A stretch of DNA of 64,000 bases from Paenibacillus faecalis (GTDB lineage: Bacteria; Bacillota; Bacilli; Paenibacillales; Paenibacillaceae): NCBI RefSeq assembly GCF_900289175.1, contig NZ_LT985747.1:4265921-4329920 (forward strand), written 5' to 3'. How positions within the stretch are numbered: the stretch's first letter is position 1; every line of letters starts with the position of its first letter. The translations under genes and the position numbers were made by a program. Below the pieces are notes generated by a model. That model was not told the DNA's origin. It ran no database searches and worked only from the letters and a program-made list of their open reading frames with translations. This document shows, piece by piece, positions 19,780 to 29,542 of this stretch.

Positions 19780-20810
19780 AGAAACCCTCCTCCCATCATC
19801 CAGGAGATCAACTTTAATGACACGAAGGAAACGCCAAAAATCCCCGCAAACCACATCGCCGCTTTCGCTTTGCTGATCGGCGGCTTGCCAACCACCTTGC
19901 CCGTCTGCCCGTTCATCGCAAACATATATTCTGATTTGTCGTAGTCATAATGTACGATCCATACCGGAAACAGCGTATAATCTGCCTTTTTTAAAGTGGT
20001 GTCGATGTGTTTGTTCGTATAATTCACGCTAGTATATCCTGACACCGTGGATGAAATATAAGAATCTATGTATTCCCTTATTTTTTCCTTCGCCCGGGGA
20101 AAAAGCTCCTCGTCGTTGTAGCTGTATTTCTCTGCTATGTATCCGGCGAGATACGGAGTTTTAAAGTCTTTCAGCTGATCGTATGGAAAAGGCTCCAGTT
20201 TATCCATCAGCTCATCCTTCATTTTTTCTGAAGCATCAATCGGCAATCTTATGAAATTCAACCGAAGTTGTCGGTATATGTCGAAATGCTGGGTTTCCGT
20301 ATACTCATATTCACCACTTGTGTATTTTTTCACTTTTGTACCAAGACCTTGGACCTCAATTTTATTGTTAAGATCATACAGCCAGAAGGGAACATACATC
20401 CCGGTTATTCCCTTAATACGATCTGCGGTCATAAACCCGTTTGGCGTTAGAAGTCCGTTTCTGCACCATTTTCGGAAAGCTTTCATCGCTTCTTCCTTGC
20501 TTATTGAAAAGGGTATGATCTTTACAGGGGCCAGCTCACCGGTCAGCCGATCTCCGAGAACAACAGCAGAGCCGCAGAAAGTGCATGTCGTTGCACTGGT
20601 CTCCGCTTCCGTCATAATGACAGCGCCGCAGCTGTTACAATGGTACTCCCTGGCCTGATCCCCTTCCAAAAAAACATGCTGTGTCAGTGGGTCAGAAAGT
20701 TGCTCAATATTGTCTTTTCTGCCGCAGCTGAGGCAGGATAAGGCTCCCGTCTCACTATCAAAGACCATGCCGCTGCCGCAGTTTGGACACTTGTATTCAA
20801 TAACCGGCAT
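19776..20810 (-). CDS. ydjG: Zinc-ribbon membrane protein, YdjG-like
   Basis: A 344-residue protein starting MPVIEYKCPNCGSGMVFD. It has two N-terminal zinc ribbons (CPNC/CLSC and CNSC/CTFC), a long soluble domain and one C-terminal transmembrane segment (AAMWFAGIFGVSFVSLKLI). In B. subtilis, YdjG and YdjH recruit PspA to the membrane under envelope stress. It overlaps ydjH by 4 bases. Confidence 0.85.
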   Translation of the reverse strand: MPVIEYKCPNCGSGMVFDSETGALSCLSCGRKDNIEQLSDPLTQHVFLEGDQAREYHCNSCGAVIMTEAETSATTCTFCGSAVVLGDRLTGELAPVKIIPFSISKEEAMKAFRKWCRNGLLTPNGFMTADRIKGITGMYVPFWLYDLNNKIEVQGLGTKVKKYTSGEYEYTETQHFDIYRQLRLNFIRLPIDASEKMKDELMDKLEPFPYDQLKDFKTPYLAGYIAEKYSYNDEELFPRAKEKIREYIDSYISSTVSGYTSVNYTNKHIDTTLKKADYTLFPVWIVHYDYDKSEYMFAMNGQTGKVVGKPPISKAKAAMWFAGIFGVSFVSLKLISWMMGGGFL

Positions 20811-20840
20811 CTTTTCACCTCATTAGCCAAAAGAAAAAAA

Positions 20841-21524
20841 TTATTCTTTTGTTTTCATTTTTGCTTTCATTGCATTCAGCTCATCCTCGGCATGAGCATT
20901 CACAACAGCATCCTGCTCCAATTGTGCGATCAGGTCATCCAGATCATCCTTCTTCGCTTCAGCTCTAAGCTCGGCTAAAGCCATCGCTTCATCCAAGGCG
21001 AAATTTGCCTTCTCCTCCATTTCCTTAACTGCAAAATGAACCTTGCTTAAAGAAGAACGTTCGGAATTCACATTCTCCTGGATCTTTGTAGCCGCCATCT
21101 TTCCTTTCAGCTCGGTATGCCGTGCTTCCAGCTGGCCTATATCTGATATGAGCTTATCCTGCATTTGTTTCATGCTTTCTGCCTTTGAAGAAGCCAGGTC
21201 ATAAACGCCTTGTAATTCACCAAGCTTCTCTGACTGCATCGCCTTCCTCTCCAGAAACTTTAACGCGTTCTCTTCATGTCCCGCCTTGACCGCTTTTTCA
21301 ACATAACGGTGGAGCTTCTTGATCTCGGTTTTGCATTCGTCCAGAGCCCGCTTTGCCCGTCTCTCATCTGCAAACACTGAAGCGGTTTCTGCTTTCACTT
21401 TCCCCAGATCTTGATGGAGTCTTTGTATATATTCATCAATCACCTTCTCCGGCTCTTCCATCTTATCCAACAAGACGTTAACATTGCTCTCCATGATATC
21501 CTTAAATCTCGACAAGATTCCCAT
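20841..21524 (-). CDS. pspA: PspA/IM30 membrane-stress protein
   Basis: About 227 residues from MGILSRFKDIMESNVN. This ATG has a GGAGG site 7 bases upstream and gives the conserved PspA N-terminus; the earlier in-frame GTG does not. The protein is almost entirely helical coiled coil, with the amphipathic helix at the N-terminus and NVLLDKMEEPEKVIDEYI typical of ESCRT-III-like PspA/Vipp1. It binds stressed membranes and limits proton leakage. It leads the operon with ydjG, ydjH and ydjI. Confidence 0.92.
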   Translation of the reverse strand: MGILSRFKDIMESNVNVLLDKMEEPEKVIDEYIQRLHQDLGKVKAETASVFADERRAKRALDECKTEIKKLHRYVEKAVKAGHEENALKFLERKAMQSEKLGELQGVYDLASSKAESMKQMQDKLISDIGQLEARHTELKGKMAATKIQENVNSERSSLSKVHFAVKEMEEKANFALDEAMALAELRAEAKKDDLDDLIAQLEQDAVVNAHAEDELNAMKAKMKTKE

Positions 21525-21565
21525 GCCAAACCTCCTCACCAAGATTCCATCCTATGCTTAAGTAA

Positions 21566-21591
21566 TACATGAGATTCAGAAAAAGGTTTCA
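21566..21591 (-). promoter_or_regulatory. SigW-type (ECF) promoter upstream of pspA
   Basis: On the minus strand TGAAAC, 16 bases, then TGTA. The SigW consensus is TGAAAC-N16-CGTA, so there is one mismatch. It lies 42 bases upstream of the pspA start, as in B. subtilis. Confidence 0.65.
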
Positions 21592-21623
21592 ATTCCTGAG
21601 ATCCTTGCATAAAATTACATCTC

Positions 21624-21655
21624 TAAAAAAAGAAAACACCTGAAACAGGTGCTTT
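21624..21655 (-). terminator. Terminator of the small membrane protein gene
   Basis: CACCTG-AAA-CAGGTG hairpin followed on the minus strand by TTTTCTTTTTTT. It insulates the pspA promoter from the gene behind it. Confidence 0.85.
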
Positions 21656-21692
21656 TCAGATGATCGTTCATAATTTGATAACATGACATATT

Positions 21693-21887
21693 TTATCTGC
21701 GTTTGCGCTTGTTCTTGGTCACCCGGTTATACACGATCAGTGCGACAACCATCATGGCAATAAATCCGACATTTTTCGCCGACTCAAGCGCCATGCCAAA
21801 CATAATGGAAAGATTCGTAACCAAGCTGTACGTAACCAACGCAGACCCCAAAATCATCACCGGCCGCCATACGTTATATCTCCTCAT
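21693..21887 (-). CDS. Small two-helix membrane protein, unknown function
   Basis: About 64 residues if started at the ATG at 21887, which has a GGAG site 10 bases upstream; a GTG at 21917 would add ten residues. It has two hydrophobic segments (VMILGSALVTYSLVTNLSIM and VGFIAMMVVALIVYN) and a basic tail KNKRKRR. I do not recognise the family. A good terminator follows. Confidence 0.6.
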   Translation of the reverse strand: MRRYNVWRPVMILGSALVTYSLVTNLSIMFGMALESAKNVGFIAMMVVALIVYNRVTKNKRKRR

Positions 21888-22026
21888 CCATGCAACACTC
21901 CCGACCCCGTTTCTCACTGTAAAACCTGAAACTCTCTAAGAATTGAACTGCTAATTGCTATTATAACATGAAAAAGAAAGCGTTTATATTTTTCTCTCAC
22001 CTCATCGGTTCGGGTAAATATGTATC

Positions 22027-22070
22027 AGAAAAACCAGCCCGGAAGAAGGCTGTACCTTTTTCCGGGCTGA
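22027..22070 (-). terminator. Terminator of the chemoreceptor gene
   Basis: CAGCCCGGAA (22035-22044) pairs with TTCCGGGCTG (22060-22069), followed on the minus strand by GTTTTTCT. Confidence 0.8.
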
Positions 22071-22113
22071 TTAGATGGTTCTGAGCATTAGCCTCATGAA
22101 CGTAAGAAATCAT

Positions 22114-24201
22114 TTACTTCTCGTGTATCGTGAATTTCTGAATATTTTCTTCCAGATCCTTGGATAGTTCCTCCAGCTGGGACAGATAGCCTGCGACATC
22201 TTCAACCGTCGCCAGCTGTTCTTCAGCTGCTGCGGACACGTCTTGGGTAATGGCTGCATTCTCTTCCGTTATGGCGGAGATATTGGTGAAGACGTCTGTA
22301 ATTTCGTATCGCTTATCGACCATTACGCGAATATTACCGTCCACATGGCTGGTCATATCCACTTGACTATCAACCGATACCATAATGTCGTTAAAGATCG
22401 ATTCGGTTTCTCGAACCGCCGTTTCCTGCTCCGTAAACAACTCGCGGGATGTGCCAATAGCCTGAACAGCAGCTCCTACCTGGCTGTTTACGTTTGAAAT
22501 AATATGGCTGATATTATTCGCTGCATAAGCAGATTGCTCGGCAAGCTTGCGAATTTCGGCAGCTACTACAGCGAAACCTCGCCCATGCTCCCCTGCCCTT
22601 GAAGCTTCAATCGATGCATTCAAGGCCAGCAGATTCGTCTGATTGGAAATTTCAAGAATGGTGGCAAGTATGCTGCTGATTTCACCGGCACTTTCACTCA
22701 CTTGATTTACAGCTTGTGCCGTTTCCTCGGAAGATTGCAGCGTGCTGTTAAATTTCCCTACCAGCTCTTGTACAATCACAATGCCCCGCTGATTAAGTTC
22801 ACCTGTACGGCGAGCCAGTTCTAGTATTTCTCGAGTAGAGTCCGTCACCTGATCGATCGCTACGCCGAGTTCTTCAACTTTTCCAGAGCCCTCCATCACG
22901 GTGTTGGCTTCATCGCTTGTAGCACTTGAAAGCTGGATAATGGATTCGGTAATTTGCGAAGAAGCCATCTGTGTCTGGTCCATGCTGTCTTTCAGGCTGG
23001 CCGCAGATTGAGAGACAACCTGCGCTGAGCTGGAGATCCCGCCGATGATTTTGTGAATATCCTGTTTCATGTCGTTAATAGCCCGGACCATCATCCCTAC
23101 CTCACCTCGTTTTTTCAACAAGGACTGCGGAATATCGATCGTTAGATTACCGTTGCCGATTTGCTGCAAATACTTCACAGCAGAGTTTATCGGCTTCGTA
23201 ATAGCACTAGACAAAATCAAGGAAGCTCCGATAGCCACGACTGCAATAATAGCCATAACGAGAAAGATAATATTTTCAATCGCGTTAACAGACTTCGCTA
23301 TTTCACTTTTGTCCATCATGGCGATATATTTCCATTGGGTTTCCGGTGAAACAAAGATTCTCGCAGTATACATTTTATTATCTACCGGAACATCGATGTT
23401 TTGTTTCACCTTTTGATCGAGGTCCTTTACACCCAGTTCCTCCATCGTCATAAAATTCGTTTCTGGATTCTTCGGATTGGCCAGAATCGTGCCGTTTTGG
23501 TCGACAAGTATAACATAGCCGCTCTCACCGATTTTAATGTCTTCGATTGTTTGAGTTAGCGCCTCCAGACTTACGTCGACCCCCTGAACACCAACGACGT
23601 TTCCTGCACTGTCCTTAATCGTTACGGAAGAGCTGACTATAGGCACATCTTTATCAGCCTTTTTGGTAAAAGAAGCATACGCCCCTGTGCGCATAACTTG
23701 GTCAGGATTTTCGGTCGCCTGAGTGTACCAAGGTCTGATTCTCGGGTCAAATTTGTCAGTGGAATCACCTTCCGGCCATTGGATATACCCACCATCCTCA
23801 GTTCCCAAATAAATATAGGCAATGCTCGGATGCGTTTTGGCATAATTCAGAAAGAAGTTATATATCTCTGATTCCATACCTTTTTTCTTTGACGGACTCA
23901 TCTGAATGATTCCATCCGGTCCTTCAGCATCTACGTAGGAAGTAATAGAACTGTCGATCTGCTTGACCAAGGGATTATTGGCAAAATACTGAACCGTTTC
24001 ATTCACATTATTAAAGTACATGTTAATCGCGCTATTAACCTGTTTGATTTCTTTTATGGTTGCTTCATAGAAGTTCTCCTCCAAATCCTCCTTCACCCTC
24101 TGGTTGATCGTGAGGGCCAGCGGTACTGTCGAAAGCAGTACCAAGATGACCATCGTCACCAGTAGTTGAAGTTTCAGATTCCATTGCAGTTTCTTTCTCA
24201 A
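22114..24201 (-). CDS. Methyl-accepting chemotaxis protein with dCache sensor
   Basis: A 695-residue protein with a TTG start preceded by GGAGGAGAG. TM1 is at about 10-30. An extracellular double-Cache domain (about 35-290) contains YIYLGTEDGGYIQWP and RIRPWYTQA, typical of amino-acid-type Cache sensors. Then come TM2 (about 300-322), HAMP and a long coiled-coil signalling domain with the hairpin tip EISNQTNLLALNASIEASRA. It senses an external ligand and controls CheA. Ligand unknown; no chemotaxis genes are adjacent. Confidence 0.92.
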   Translation of the reverse strand: MRKKLQWNLKLQLLVTMVILVLLSTVPLALTINQRVKEDLEENFYEATIKEIKQVNSAINMYFNNVNETVQYFANNPLVKQIDSSITSYVDAEGPDGIIQMSPSKKKGMESEIYNFFLNYAKTHPSIAYIYLGTEDGGYIQWPEGDSTDKFDPRIRPWYTQATENPDQVMRTGAYASFTKKADKDVPIVSSSVTIKDSAGNVVGVQGVDVSLEALTQTIEDIKIGESGYVILVDQNGTILANPKNPETNFMTMEELGVKDLDQKVKQNIDVPVDNKMYTARIFVSPETQWKYIAMMDKSEIAKSVNAIENIIFLVMAIIAVVAIGASLILSSAITKPINSAVKYLQQIGNGNLTIDIPQSLLKKRGEVGMMVRAINDMKQDIHKIIGGISSSAQVVSQSAASLKDSMDQTQMASSQITESIIQLSSATSDEANTVMEGSGKVEELGVAIDQVTDSTREILELARRTGELNQRGIVIVQELVGKFNSTLQSSEETAQAVNQVSESAGEISSILATILEISNQTNLLALNASIEASRAGEHGRGFAVVAAEIRKLAEQSAYAANNISHIISNVNSQVGAAVQAIGTSRELFTEQETAVRETESIFNDIMVSVDSQVDMTSHVDGNIRVMVDKRYEITDVFTNISAITEENAAITQDVSAAAEEQLATVEDVAGYLSQLEELSKDLEENIQKFTIHEK

Positions 24202-24423
24202 GTTTTCTCTCCTCCATTTTTCTTAACGTTGAAATATTCTCTCTAGATACTATCGGCAGAAAATCATTTTTTGTTAAATATTGTCGAATAATTTGTAGAA
24301 AAAACAGTAACTTTGTCGGATTCTATTTATTTTTTCCGGGAAAATAACGATATATATTAAGGGGAGAGAAATACATTAGGATTTAGGAACTACAAAAGAC
24401 ATCAGGAGGTAGACATAAGGTCT

Positions 24424-26055
24424 ATGATCAGAAAAATTTTAAGCTTCAAAACATTATTAGCTGTTTTGCTCGTTATCACGATCTTTCCGTGGAATGATGC
24501 AAATGCCGAAGCAGTCAATCCAACGAATACTACATTTGATCCGTTCGAGAAAAGCGTTGATGAAATCGCCAATGCTTTGAACACAAACGAAATTACATCG
24601 GAAGAGTTGGTAAACTACTATCTGAAACGTATCGAAGCCTTTGATCAACAAGGCCCTACGATAAACTCTATTATTACGATCAACAGCAATGCTCTTGAAA
24701 CAGCAAAAGCGCTCGACGCCGAGCGCAAAGCTAAAGGACCAAGAAGCCAGCTGCATGGCATCCCTTTTGTTGTCAAAGATAACTTTGATGTGGTCGGTAT
24801 GCCGACTACAGCTGGATCTGTCGCTCTGAAGGATGCTTATCCAACCAAGAATTCATTCACCGTTCAGAAGCTTATTGATGCCGGAGCGATCGTCATCGCC
24901 AAAACAAACATGTCCGAGCTCGCCGCTTCTTACGGCAGACTGGGATACAGCTCCATGGGCGGATTAACGATCAATCCTTACAACCTGAACCGTGATGCTT
25001 CCGGTTCCAGCAGTGGCAGTGCAGCTGCTGTAGCTGCCAACTTTGCCGTGTTCGGGCTTGGCACAGATACTTCCGGTTCCGTTAGAGGTCCGGCTAATGT
25101 GACCGGCCTGGTGGGCATCCGGCCCACTATGGGACTAACTAGCCGCAGCGGTGTGGTTCCTTCCTCGCTGTCTCTAGACGTGACAGGCCCGATGGCACGC
25201 AGTGTCAAGGACGCAAGCATCGTGCTTAGTGCGATGGCTGGAACAGACAAAGAAGATAAAGCTACGAAATATGCAAACAACCATGTTCAAAACTATGCTG
25301 AGGCGCTGGACGCTTCCGCACTGAAGCAAGCACGTATCGGCGTAGCAGTTGACTTTTTCGGTGACAATGCCGAAGTCGATGCCATTACAAAACAAGCGAT
25401 TGCCAAAATGCAAAGCATGGGGACGGCTGTTGTGCCCGTAACCTTCTCTGAGCAAACCCAGTACCTTTGGACCCCGATTCTTGGTCCAATCGGAGATGCA
25501 GAATTCAAAAAACAGTTTGAGCAATATTTAAGCACGCTGCCTTTCGGCGTACCGAAAACATTGCAAAAAGTGATCGAAATCAGCGAGTCTCCTGAGGTTC
25601 TAAATTCAGAAACACCTGTTAACCCTGCACGTCTGGATGGCTTGAAAACAGCATTGGCACAAGCGGATACTTTGTATTCGAAAGAGTATAAGGACATCAT
25701 CAACAAAGAAGTTCCTGCTACCCGTAATGAAGTTGCGACCATCATGAAGAACAACGATCTGGATGCCATCGTTTTCCCGACGATGTCCTGTCCGGCTTCA
25801 AACCGCTATGACAAAGAGGACCCTACCTACGTCTGCACAGCATATGATACTTATGCAGCAAGCTATGTAGCATCTGCTACAGGCTTCCCTGAAGTAACCG
25901 TCCCTGCGGGAACTGCAGAAGCAGGAGTACCGGTTGGCATCTCATTCCTGGGTACCCCATACACCGAGCAAAAACTGCTTGACCTCGCCTACTCTTTCGA
26001 GCAGGCTACCAAAGCCAGAACCATCCCAACATATACACCTAATCTAACGCAATAG
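24424..26055 (+). CDS. Secreted amidase of the amidase-signature family
   Basis: A 543-residue protein with a signal peptide (MIRKILSFKTLLAVLLVI, cut near NAEA). The amidase-signature triad is visible: Lys near 118 (GIPFVVKDNFD), cis-Ser in GSSSGSAAAV near 195, and Ser in TDTSGSVRGPA near 217. These enzymes hydrolyse amide bonds of small molecules or short peptides. The signal peptide suggests an extracytoplasmic substrate, which cannot be named from sequence. The AGGAGGT site lies about 13 bases before the ATG. It stands alone. Confidence 0.88.
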   Translation: MIRKILSFKTLLAVLLVITIFPWNDANAEAVNPTNTTFDPFEKSVDEIANALNTNEITSEELVNYYLKRIEAFDQQGPTINSIITINSNALETAKALDAERKAKGPRSQLHGIPFVVKDNFDVVGMPTTAGSVALKDAYPTKNSFTVQKLIDAGAIVIAKTNMSELAASYGRLGYSSMGGLTINPYNLNRDASGSSSGSAAAVAANFAVFGLGTDTSGSVRGPANVTGLVGIRPTMGLTSRSGVVPSSLSLDVTGPMARSVKDASIVLSAMAGTDKEDKATKYANNHVQNYAEALDASALKQARIGVAVDFFGDNAEVDAITKQAIAKMQSMGTAVVPVTFSEQTQYLWTPILGPIGDAEFKKQFEQYLSTLPFGVPKTLQKVIEISESPEVLNSETPVNPARLDGLKTALAQADTLYSKEYKDIINKEVPATRNEVATIMKNNDLDAIVFPTMSCPASNRYDKEDPTYVCTAYDTYAASYVASATGFPEVTVPAGTAEAGVPVGISFLGTPYTEQKLLDLAYSFEQATKARTIPTYTPNLTQ

Positions 26056-26123
26056 TCGGTTTCTCTCCCTTTTATCACGCAGCCTGATCCGGCTGAACAG
26101 ATAATACAACAAGTTGGATGTCC

Positions 26124-26150
26124 AATCACTTCGCTAGATGCGAAGTGATT
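26124..26150 (+). terminator. Hairpin downstream of the secreted amidase
   Basis: AATCACTTCGC pairs perfectly with GCGAAGTGATT around a 5-base loop. No proper T-run follows, so termination is uncertain. Confidence 0.45.
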
Positions 26151-26195
26151 GAATATCTGCTCTTTCCTTCAGATACAATTCAAATAATAGGATTT

Positions 26196-26638
26196 ATCCG
26201 AGCCGCTGGACAGCGGCAGGCTTTATACGAAACTGGCGGCAAGCTGTTTGAAGCTTCCTAATGCCATAGGGCTTTATACGTCCGGTACCGTATTTCAACC
26301 TCAGCTTTTTATAGAGATGGCTGATATTATGAAAGCTGACAACACTTTGCCCTTGCTAAACCTGATTCATTTTGGTTTGGTCAGAAGTGAAACAGGGATA
26401 AGCGGATTTCACTTGCGGGCTGAAGTCTTTTGGCAAAGATGAAATCGAAGTGCTGAACAGTCAGGTCAACCCTGCCGAGCTGCGTGACTTCCTCATTGAT
26501 ATTTCCGGTTATATCGTAGAGCAAAACATTACTTTACGAGATGGAGAAACGATCGGCTTTTCAGCAGAACAAAGATTGCCCATTACCCGCTCAGAAGGCA
26601 TTTATGTTGAAGAAAACAGCTTGAAAATTGAGTTCTAG
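26196..26638 (+). pseudogene. DUF4261-family protein, 5'-truncated and frameshifted
   Basis: The first part reads LAASCLKLPNAIGLYTSG and continues with TVFQPQLFIEMADIMK; after a frameshift near 26420-26432 the frame continues GLKSFGKDEIEVLNSQ and ends RSEGIYVEENSLKIEF. Both halves match consecutive parts of the DUF4261 C-terminal region. In-frame stops lie just upstream of 26196, so the N-terminal part is missing. Non-functional by inspection. Confidence 0.75.
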
Positions 26639-26743
26639 ATGCGATACGTTACTGTAACACTAGAGTAAAATGAGAACAATAAATATCCTAAAAATGACGG
26701 CAAAACAAGAAAAACCACCGGGATTAGGTTGAGACGCCTGAAC

Positions 26744-26784
26744 TGCACCTCCAATGTTAGATGGTGTCTAACAATTGGGGTGCA
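26744..26784. repeat. Imperfect inverted repeat at the IS3 remnant
   Basis: TGCACCTCCAATGTTAGA and TCTAACAATTGGGGTGCA form an imperfect hairpin around TGGTG. This resembles two abutting IS3-family ends left after internal loss of an element. Confidence 0.5.
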
Positions 26785-26898
26785 TTTCACCTCAAAGACG
26801 TGAGAAATTATATCCGATACTACAACAATGACCGCTATACAGAGCGTTTAAATGGCTTGTCTCCTAACGAGTATCGAAAACAAGCTGCAATTTTCTAA
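26783..26898 (+). pseudogene. IS3-family transposase OrfB C-terminal remnant
   Basis: The frame reads VRNYIRYYNNDRYTERLNG followed by LSPNEYRKQAAIF and stop. This is the usual C-terminus of IS3/IS150-group integrase-like transposases after the last acidic catalytic residue. Only about 35 codons remain. Confidence 0.75.
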
Positions 26899-26908
26899 TT
26901 CTTGAGTG

Positions 26909-26945
26909 AAAAAACAGCCATCTAATAGAGATTTGGCTGTTTTTT
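26909..26945. terminator. Bidirectional terminator
   Basis: AAAAAACAGCCA pairs with TGGCTGTTTTTT. It lies between the IS remnant and the convergent lipoprotein gene. Confidence 0.85.
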
Positions 26946-26951
26946 ATGGAT

Positions 26952-27488
26952 CTATTCACGGGTTAGTGGATGTTCTAATTCCGTATGGCCCATTAAACTT
27001 TCAGTTGCATTTCCGTCAACAAGCAGATCAATACTGGTTACTTCATCAAACTGAAAAAATGTTTCTCTCAGGGCATCGAGAGCCAAAACCTCTCCTCCAG
27101 CTCCTAATCTAGCTTCATCAGGAATATGCACATCTAGTGTCAATTTTCCTTCATCAAAAGTAGCTGAAAGTAAATCAATATTATTCCATAAAGGAATCAG
27201 TTCGGTTTGATCGCTGCTTTGAAGGGCTGCGTACGTCTTAATGTATTTGTCGGAGCCATCTTCGAATATAATTTCCTTCATACTTTGTTCTAGTTGTAAT
27301 AGTTGATCGTCCGAGTAAAAAACCTCAATTTCTTGAGATTCCTCATTCTTCTTGTCCTGATTAGCTGGTGCAGTACTTGCAGGATTAGAACCCTGCACTG
27401 GACCAGAAGAAGTAGACTTGCTACCACAACCTACTGCTAGTAAGCTTATGGCGCAAATTGCGATAGCAAGATAGATTCCTTTTTTCAT
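26952..27488 (-). CDS. GerMN-domain lipoprotein
   Basis: A 178-residue protein with a lipoprotein signal (lipobox LAVGC at about residue 21), a Ser/Pro/Asn-rich linker, and a C-terminal GerMN-like domain (EVFYSDDQLLQLEQ, LSATFDEGKLTLDV, LRETFFQFDEVTSIDLLVDG). GerMN domains occur in spore-germination and cell-envelope proteins. It is 31 bases downstream of the cell-wall amidase gene and probably co-transcribed, a pairing that fits a role in peptidoglycan remodelling. Confidence 0.8.
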   Translation of the reverse strand: MKKGIYLAIAICAISLLAVGCGSKSTSSGPVQGSNPASTAPANQDKKNEESQEIEVFYSDDQLLQLEQSMKEIIFEDGSDKYIKTYAALQSSDQTELIPLWNNIDLLSATFDEGKLTLDVHIPDEARLGAGGEVLALDALRETFFQFDEVTSIDLLVDGNATESLMGHTELEHPLTRE

Positions 27489-27519
27489 AGAAGCACATCC
27501 TCTTGAATTATTCGATGTT

Positions 27520-28908
27520 TTATAGCTTCAGATACTCTTTTATCCCATCTACAATGGCTTGCGCCGCTTTATTTTGAAAGGTTTCTGACATCATAGCCTC
27601 CTCATCAGACTTGTTACTTAAGAATCCGACTTCCAAGAGAACGGCAGGCATTTTGGTTTCTCGTATGACCTGAAAATTGCCATTTTTAACGCCACGATCA
27701 TAAAGCCCTATGGCCTTGATCAAATTTTTATGAATGAGCTTTGCTAGCTCTTTACTACTTGCACGTTGGTAATAAAACGTCTCGGTTCCCGTTACTTGGG
27801 GGGCAGAGGGTACGCTGTTCCCATGTATAGATACAAACACATCTGCCTTAAGATCATTGGCAAGTTTAACTCGTTCCGATCGTGTAGGGTAGATATCCGT
27901 TTCACGAGTCATAATCACTTCTATATCAGATTCTTGTTGCAAGAGAGCCTGAACCTTAAGGCTTAAAGCAAGGGCAAAATGCTTCTCATGTTTTTTTGTA
28001 AAACTTGTTGTACCTGGATCACTTCCTCCGTGACCCGGATCAATAACGACTATCTTTTTGCCACTGTTGACAGGGGTTGTAGGTGCAGGATCGTTTTCCA
28101 TACTCAGATCAAGGATGAATTTGCCGGCGTTGGTTTGTTGATTATAATTAACCGAACTTACGTTGTTTAATTCAATCACGATTCGAACTTGAGCAGGATC
28201 GTTTTTGAAAAGAGAATAGCGTATCTCAGTAACATTTGGGAATTCGCTAGTATCCAGCCTTCCCATGGATCCTGTAGAGGGTACTTGTACCATATTACCG
28301 AAGTCTGTAGATGGGAAATCCACGACGATCCGTTCAGGATTTTTAAGTGTTGTTATGATTGGAGTAACTTCATGGTCTAATTGGACAACAAGTTGATTAT
28401 TGGCATAGTTTATTTCATGAACCAGGTTGGTGGCAGCTTCATTTCCATTACCATTAGAAGGTGGGGATGGGAGGGTATTGCTAGTTAGAGTAACAATCTT
28501 GTCTTTGTTATTCCAGCTAACTCTCAGACCCATTTCTTCACTAACAAAACGTATGGGAACAAAAACCGTATTCTTGATCATTTGCGGAGCAATGTTAAGC
28601 TTCACGGTGTTGTTTTCGACTAAAGCCTCATCTTTTCCAACAGTCAATGAAATTGCATTAGAACCTTGTTGGATATGCACATTTTGTGTTTTTTGGTCCC
28701 AGTTCACATTGAATTTAAGATTCTCAGCGACTACGCGGATTGGAATCATGATATTGCTTCGTACATTAACGACTTCAACATCATTAGGTAAAATTAGCTC
28801 CTGGCCATCTAAAATAATTTTGGTTTGATTTGTCGCTGCATGAGTATACATGGGAATCAGAAAGAGTAGCAGCGCACTAAACAGTAACATGATTATAGAT
28901 TTCTTCAT
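27520..28908 (-). CDS. N-acetylmuramoyl-L-alanine amidase with Cu-amine-oxidase-type and AMIN domains
   Basis: A 462-residue protein. A signal peptide (1-25) is followed by a copper amine oxidase N-like stalk domain (about 30-140, with paired IPIRVVAENL / VPIRFVSEEMG repeats), an AMIN domain (about 165-270) and a zinc-dependent Amidase_3 catalytic domain (about 285-460) with zinc-binding His in IDPGHGGSDPG, Glu in the TRETD region, His in VSIHGN and catalytic Glu in LLEVGFLSN. It cleaves the bond between MurNAc and L-Ala in peptidoglycan. Confidence 0.92.
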   Translation of the reverse strand: MKKSIIMLLFSALLLFLIPMYTHAATNQTKIILDGQELILPNDVEVVNVRSNIMIPIRVVAENLKFNVNWDQKTQNVHIQQGSNAISLTVGKDEALVENNTVKLNIAPQMIKNTVFVPIRFVSEEMGLRVSWNNKDKIVTLTSNTLPSPPSNGNGNEAATNLVHEINYANNQLVVQLDHEVTPIITTLKNPERIVVDFPSTDFGNMVQVPSTGSMGRLDTSEFPNVTEIRYSLFKNDPAQVRIVIELNNVSSVNYNQQTNAGKFILDLSMENDPAPTTPVNSGKKIVVIDPGHGGSDPGTTSFTKKHEKHFALALSLKVQALLQQESDIEVIMTRETDIYPTRSERVKLANDLKADVFVSIHGNSVPSAPQVTGTETFYYQRASSKELAKLIHKNLIKAIGLYDRGVKNGNFQVIRETKMPAVLLEVGFLSNKSDEEAMMSETFQNKAAQAIVDGIKEYLKL

Positions 28909-29542
28909 TTTACACCTCGGTTTTAATTTAACGTATTACTAAACTCCTAGCTGAATAACAGGGTTACAATCGACTTTCATCTATTTTTTATGAAAAGGAA
29001 TCACAAGCAAATAACCTATTTACTTAAACTAGAGCGTGTCTTCAAACTATAAATTTGGGGATAACCAATAACCTCCTATGACCCGCAAGTTAGTTCAAGA
29101 TCTGAAAATACTAACTACTAAATTATGACATCATTCTACAATTATACATATTCATCCTGTGAATCCGTGCAAAATTTTCGAAAAATATGTAATTATCCCA
29201 ATTTGTAAGGGTAGTTTATAGATGACTAAAGACGTATTCTGAAAAAACAAAATTTACAATAACATCCTGTTCACTAATAAGAACGCTATAACTAATATAA
29301 AAGTTGCGTATAAAATGGGTTTGATACAAAATTATACATATTACGGGTCGTTTAGCGAAAGACATCTTTATAAAACGCTAGTAGATGAGAATGTTGTAAA
29401 AAGATAGGGGATAAAGGAAGGAAGATTGATTACGGAGTTTTAGGAGGGTGAATTTTGTGTTAAAACACGTTGTTTGAGTTTTCCTGTTTCATTAATGTTG
29501 TTAATGTTAATCCAACTAGAAAAAATTAGAACCTAAAATCAA
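28909..29542. other. AT-rich intergenic region without a recognisable gene
   Basis: No frame with protein-like composition was found. A strong AGGAGGGT site near 29441 is followed by a GTG and only six codons, so any gene there has decayed. Confidence 0.5.
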
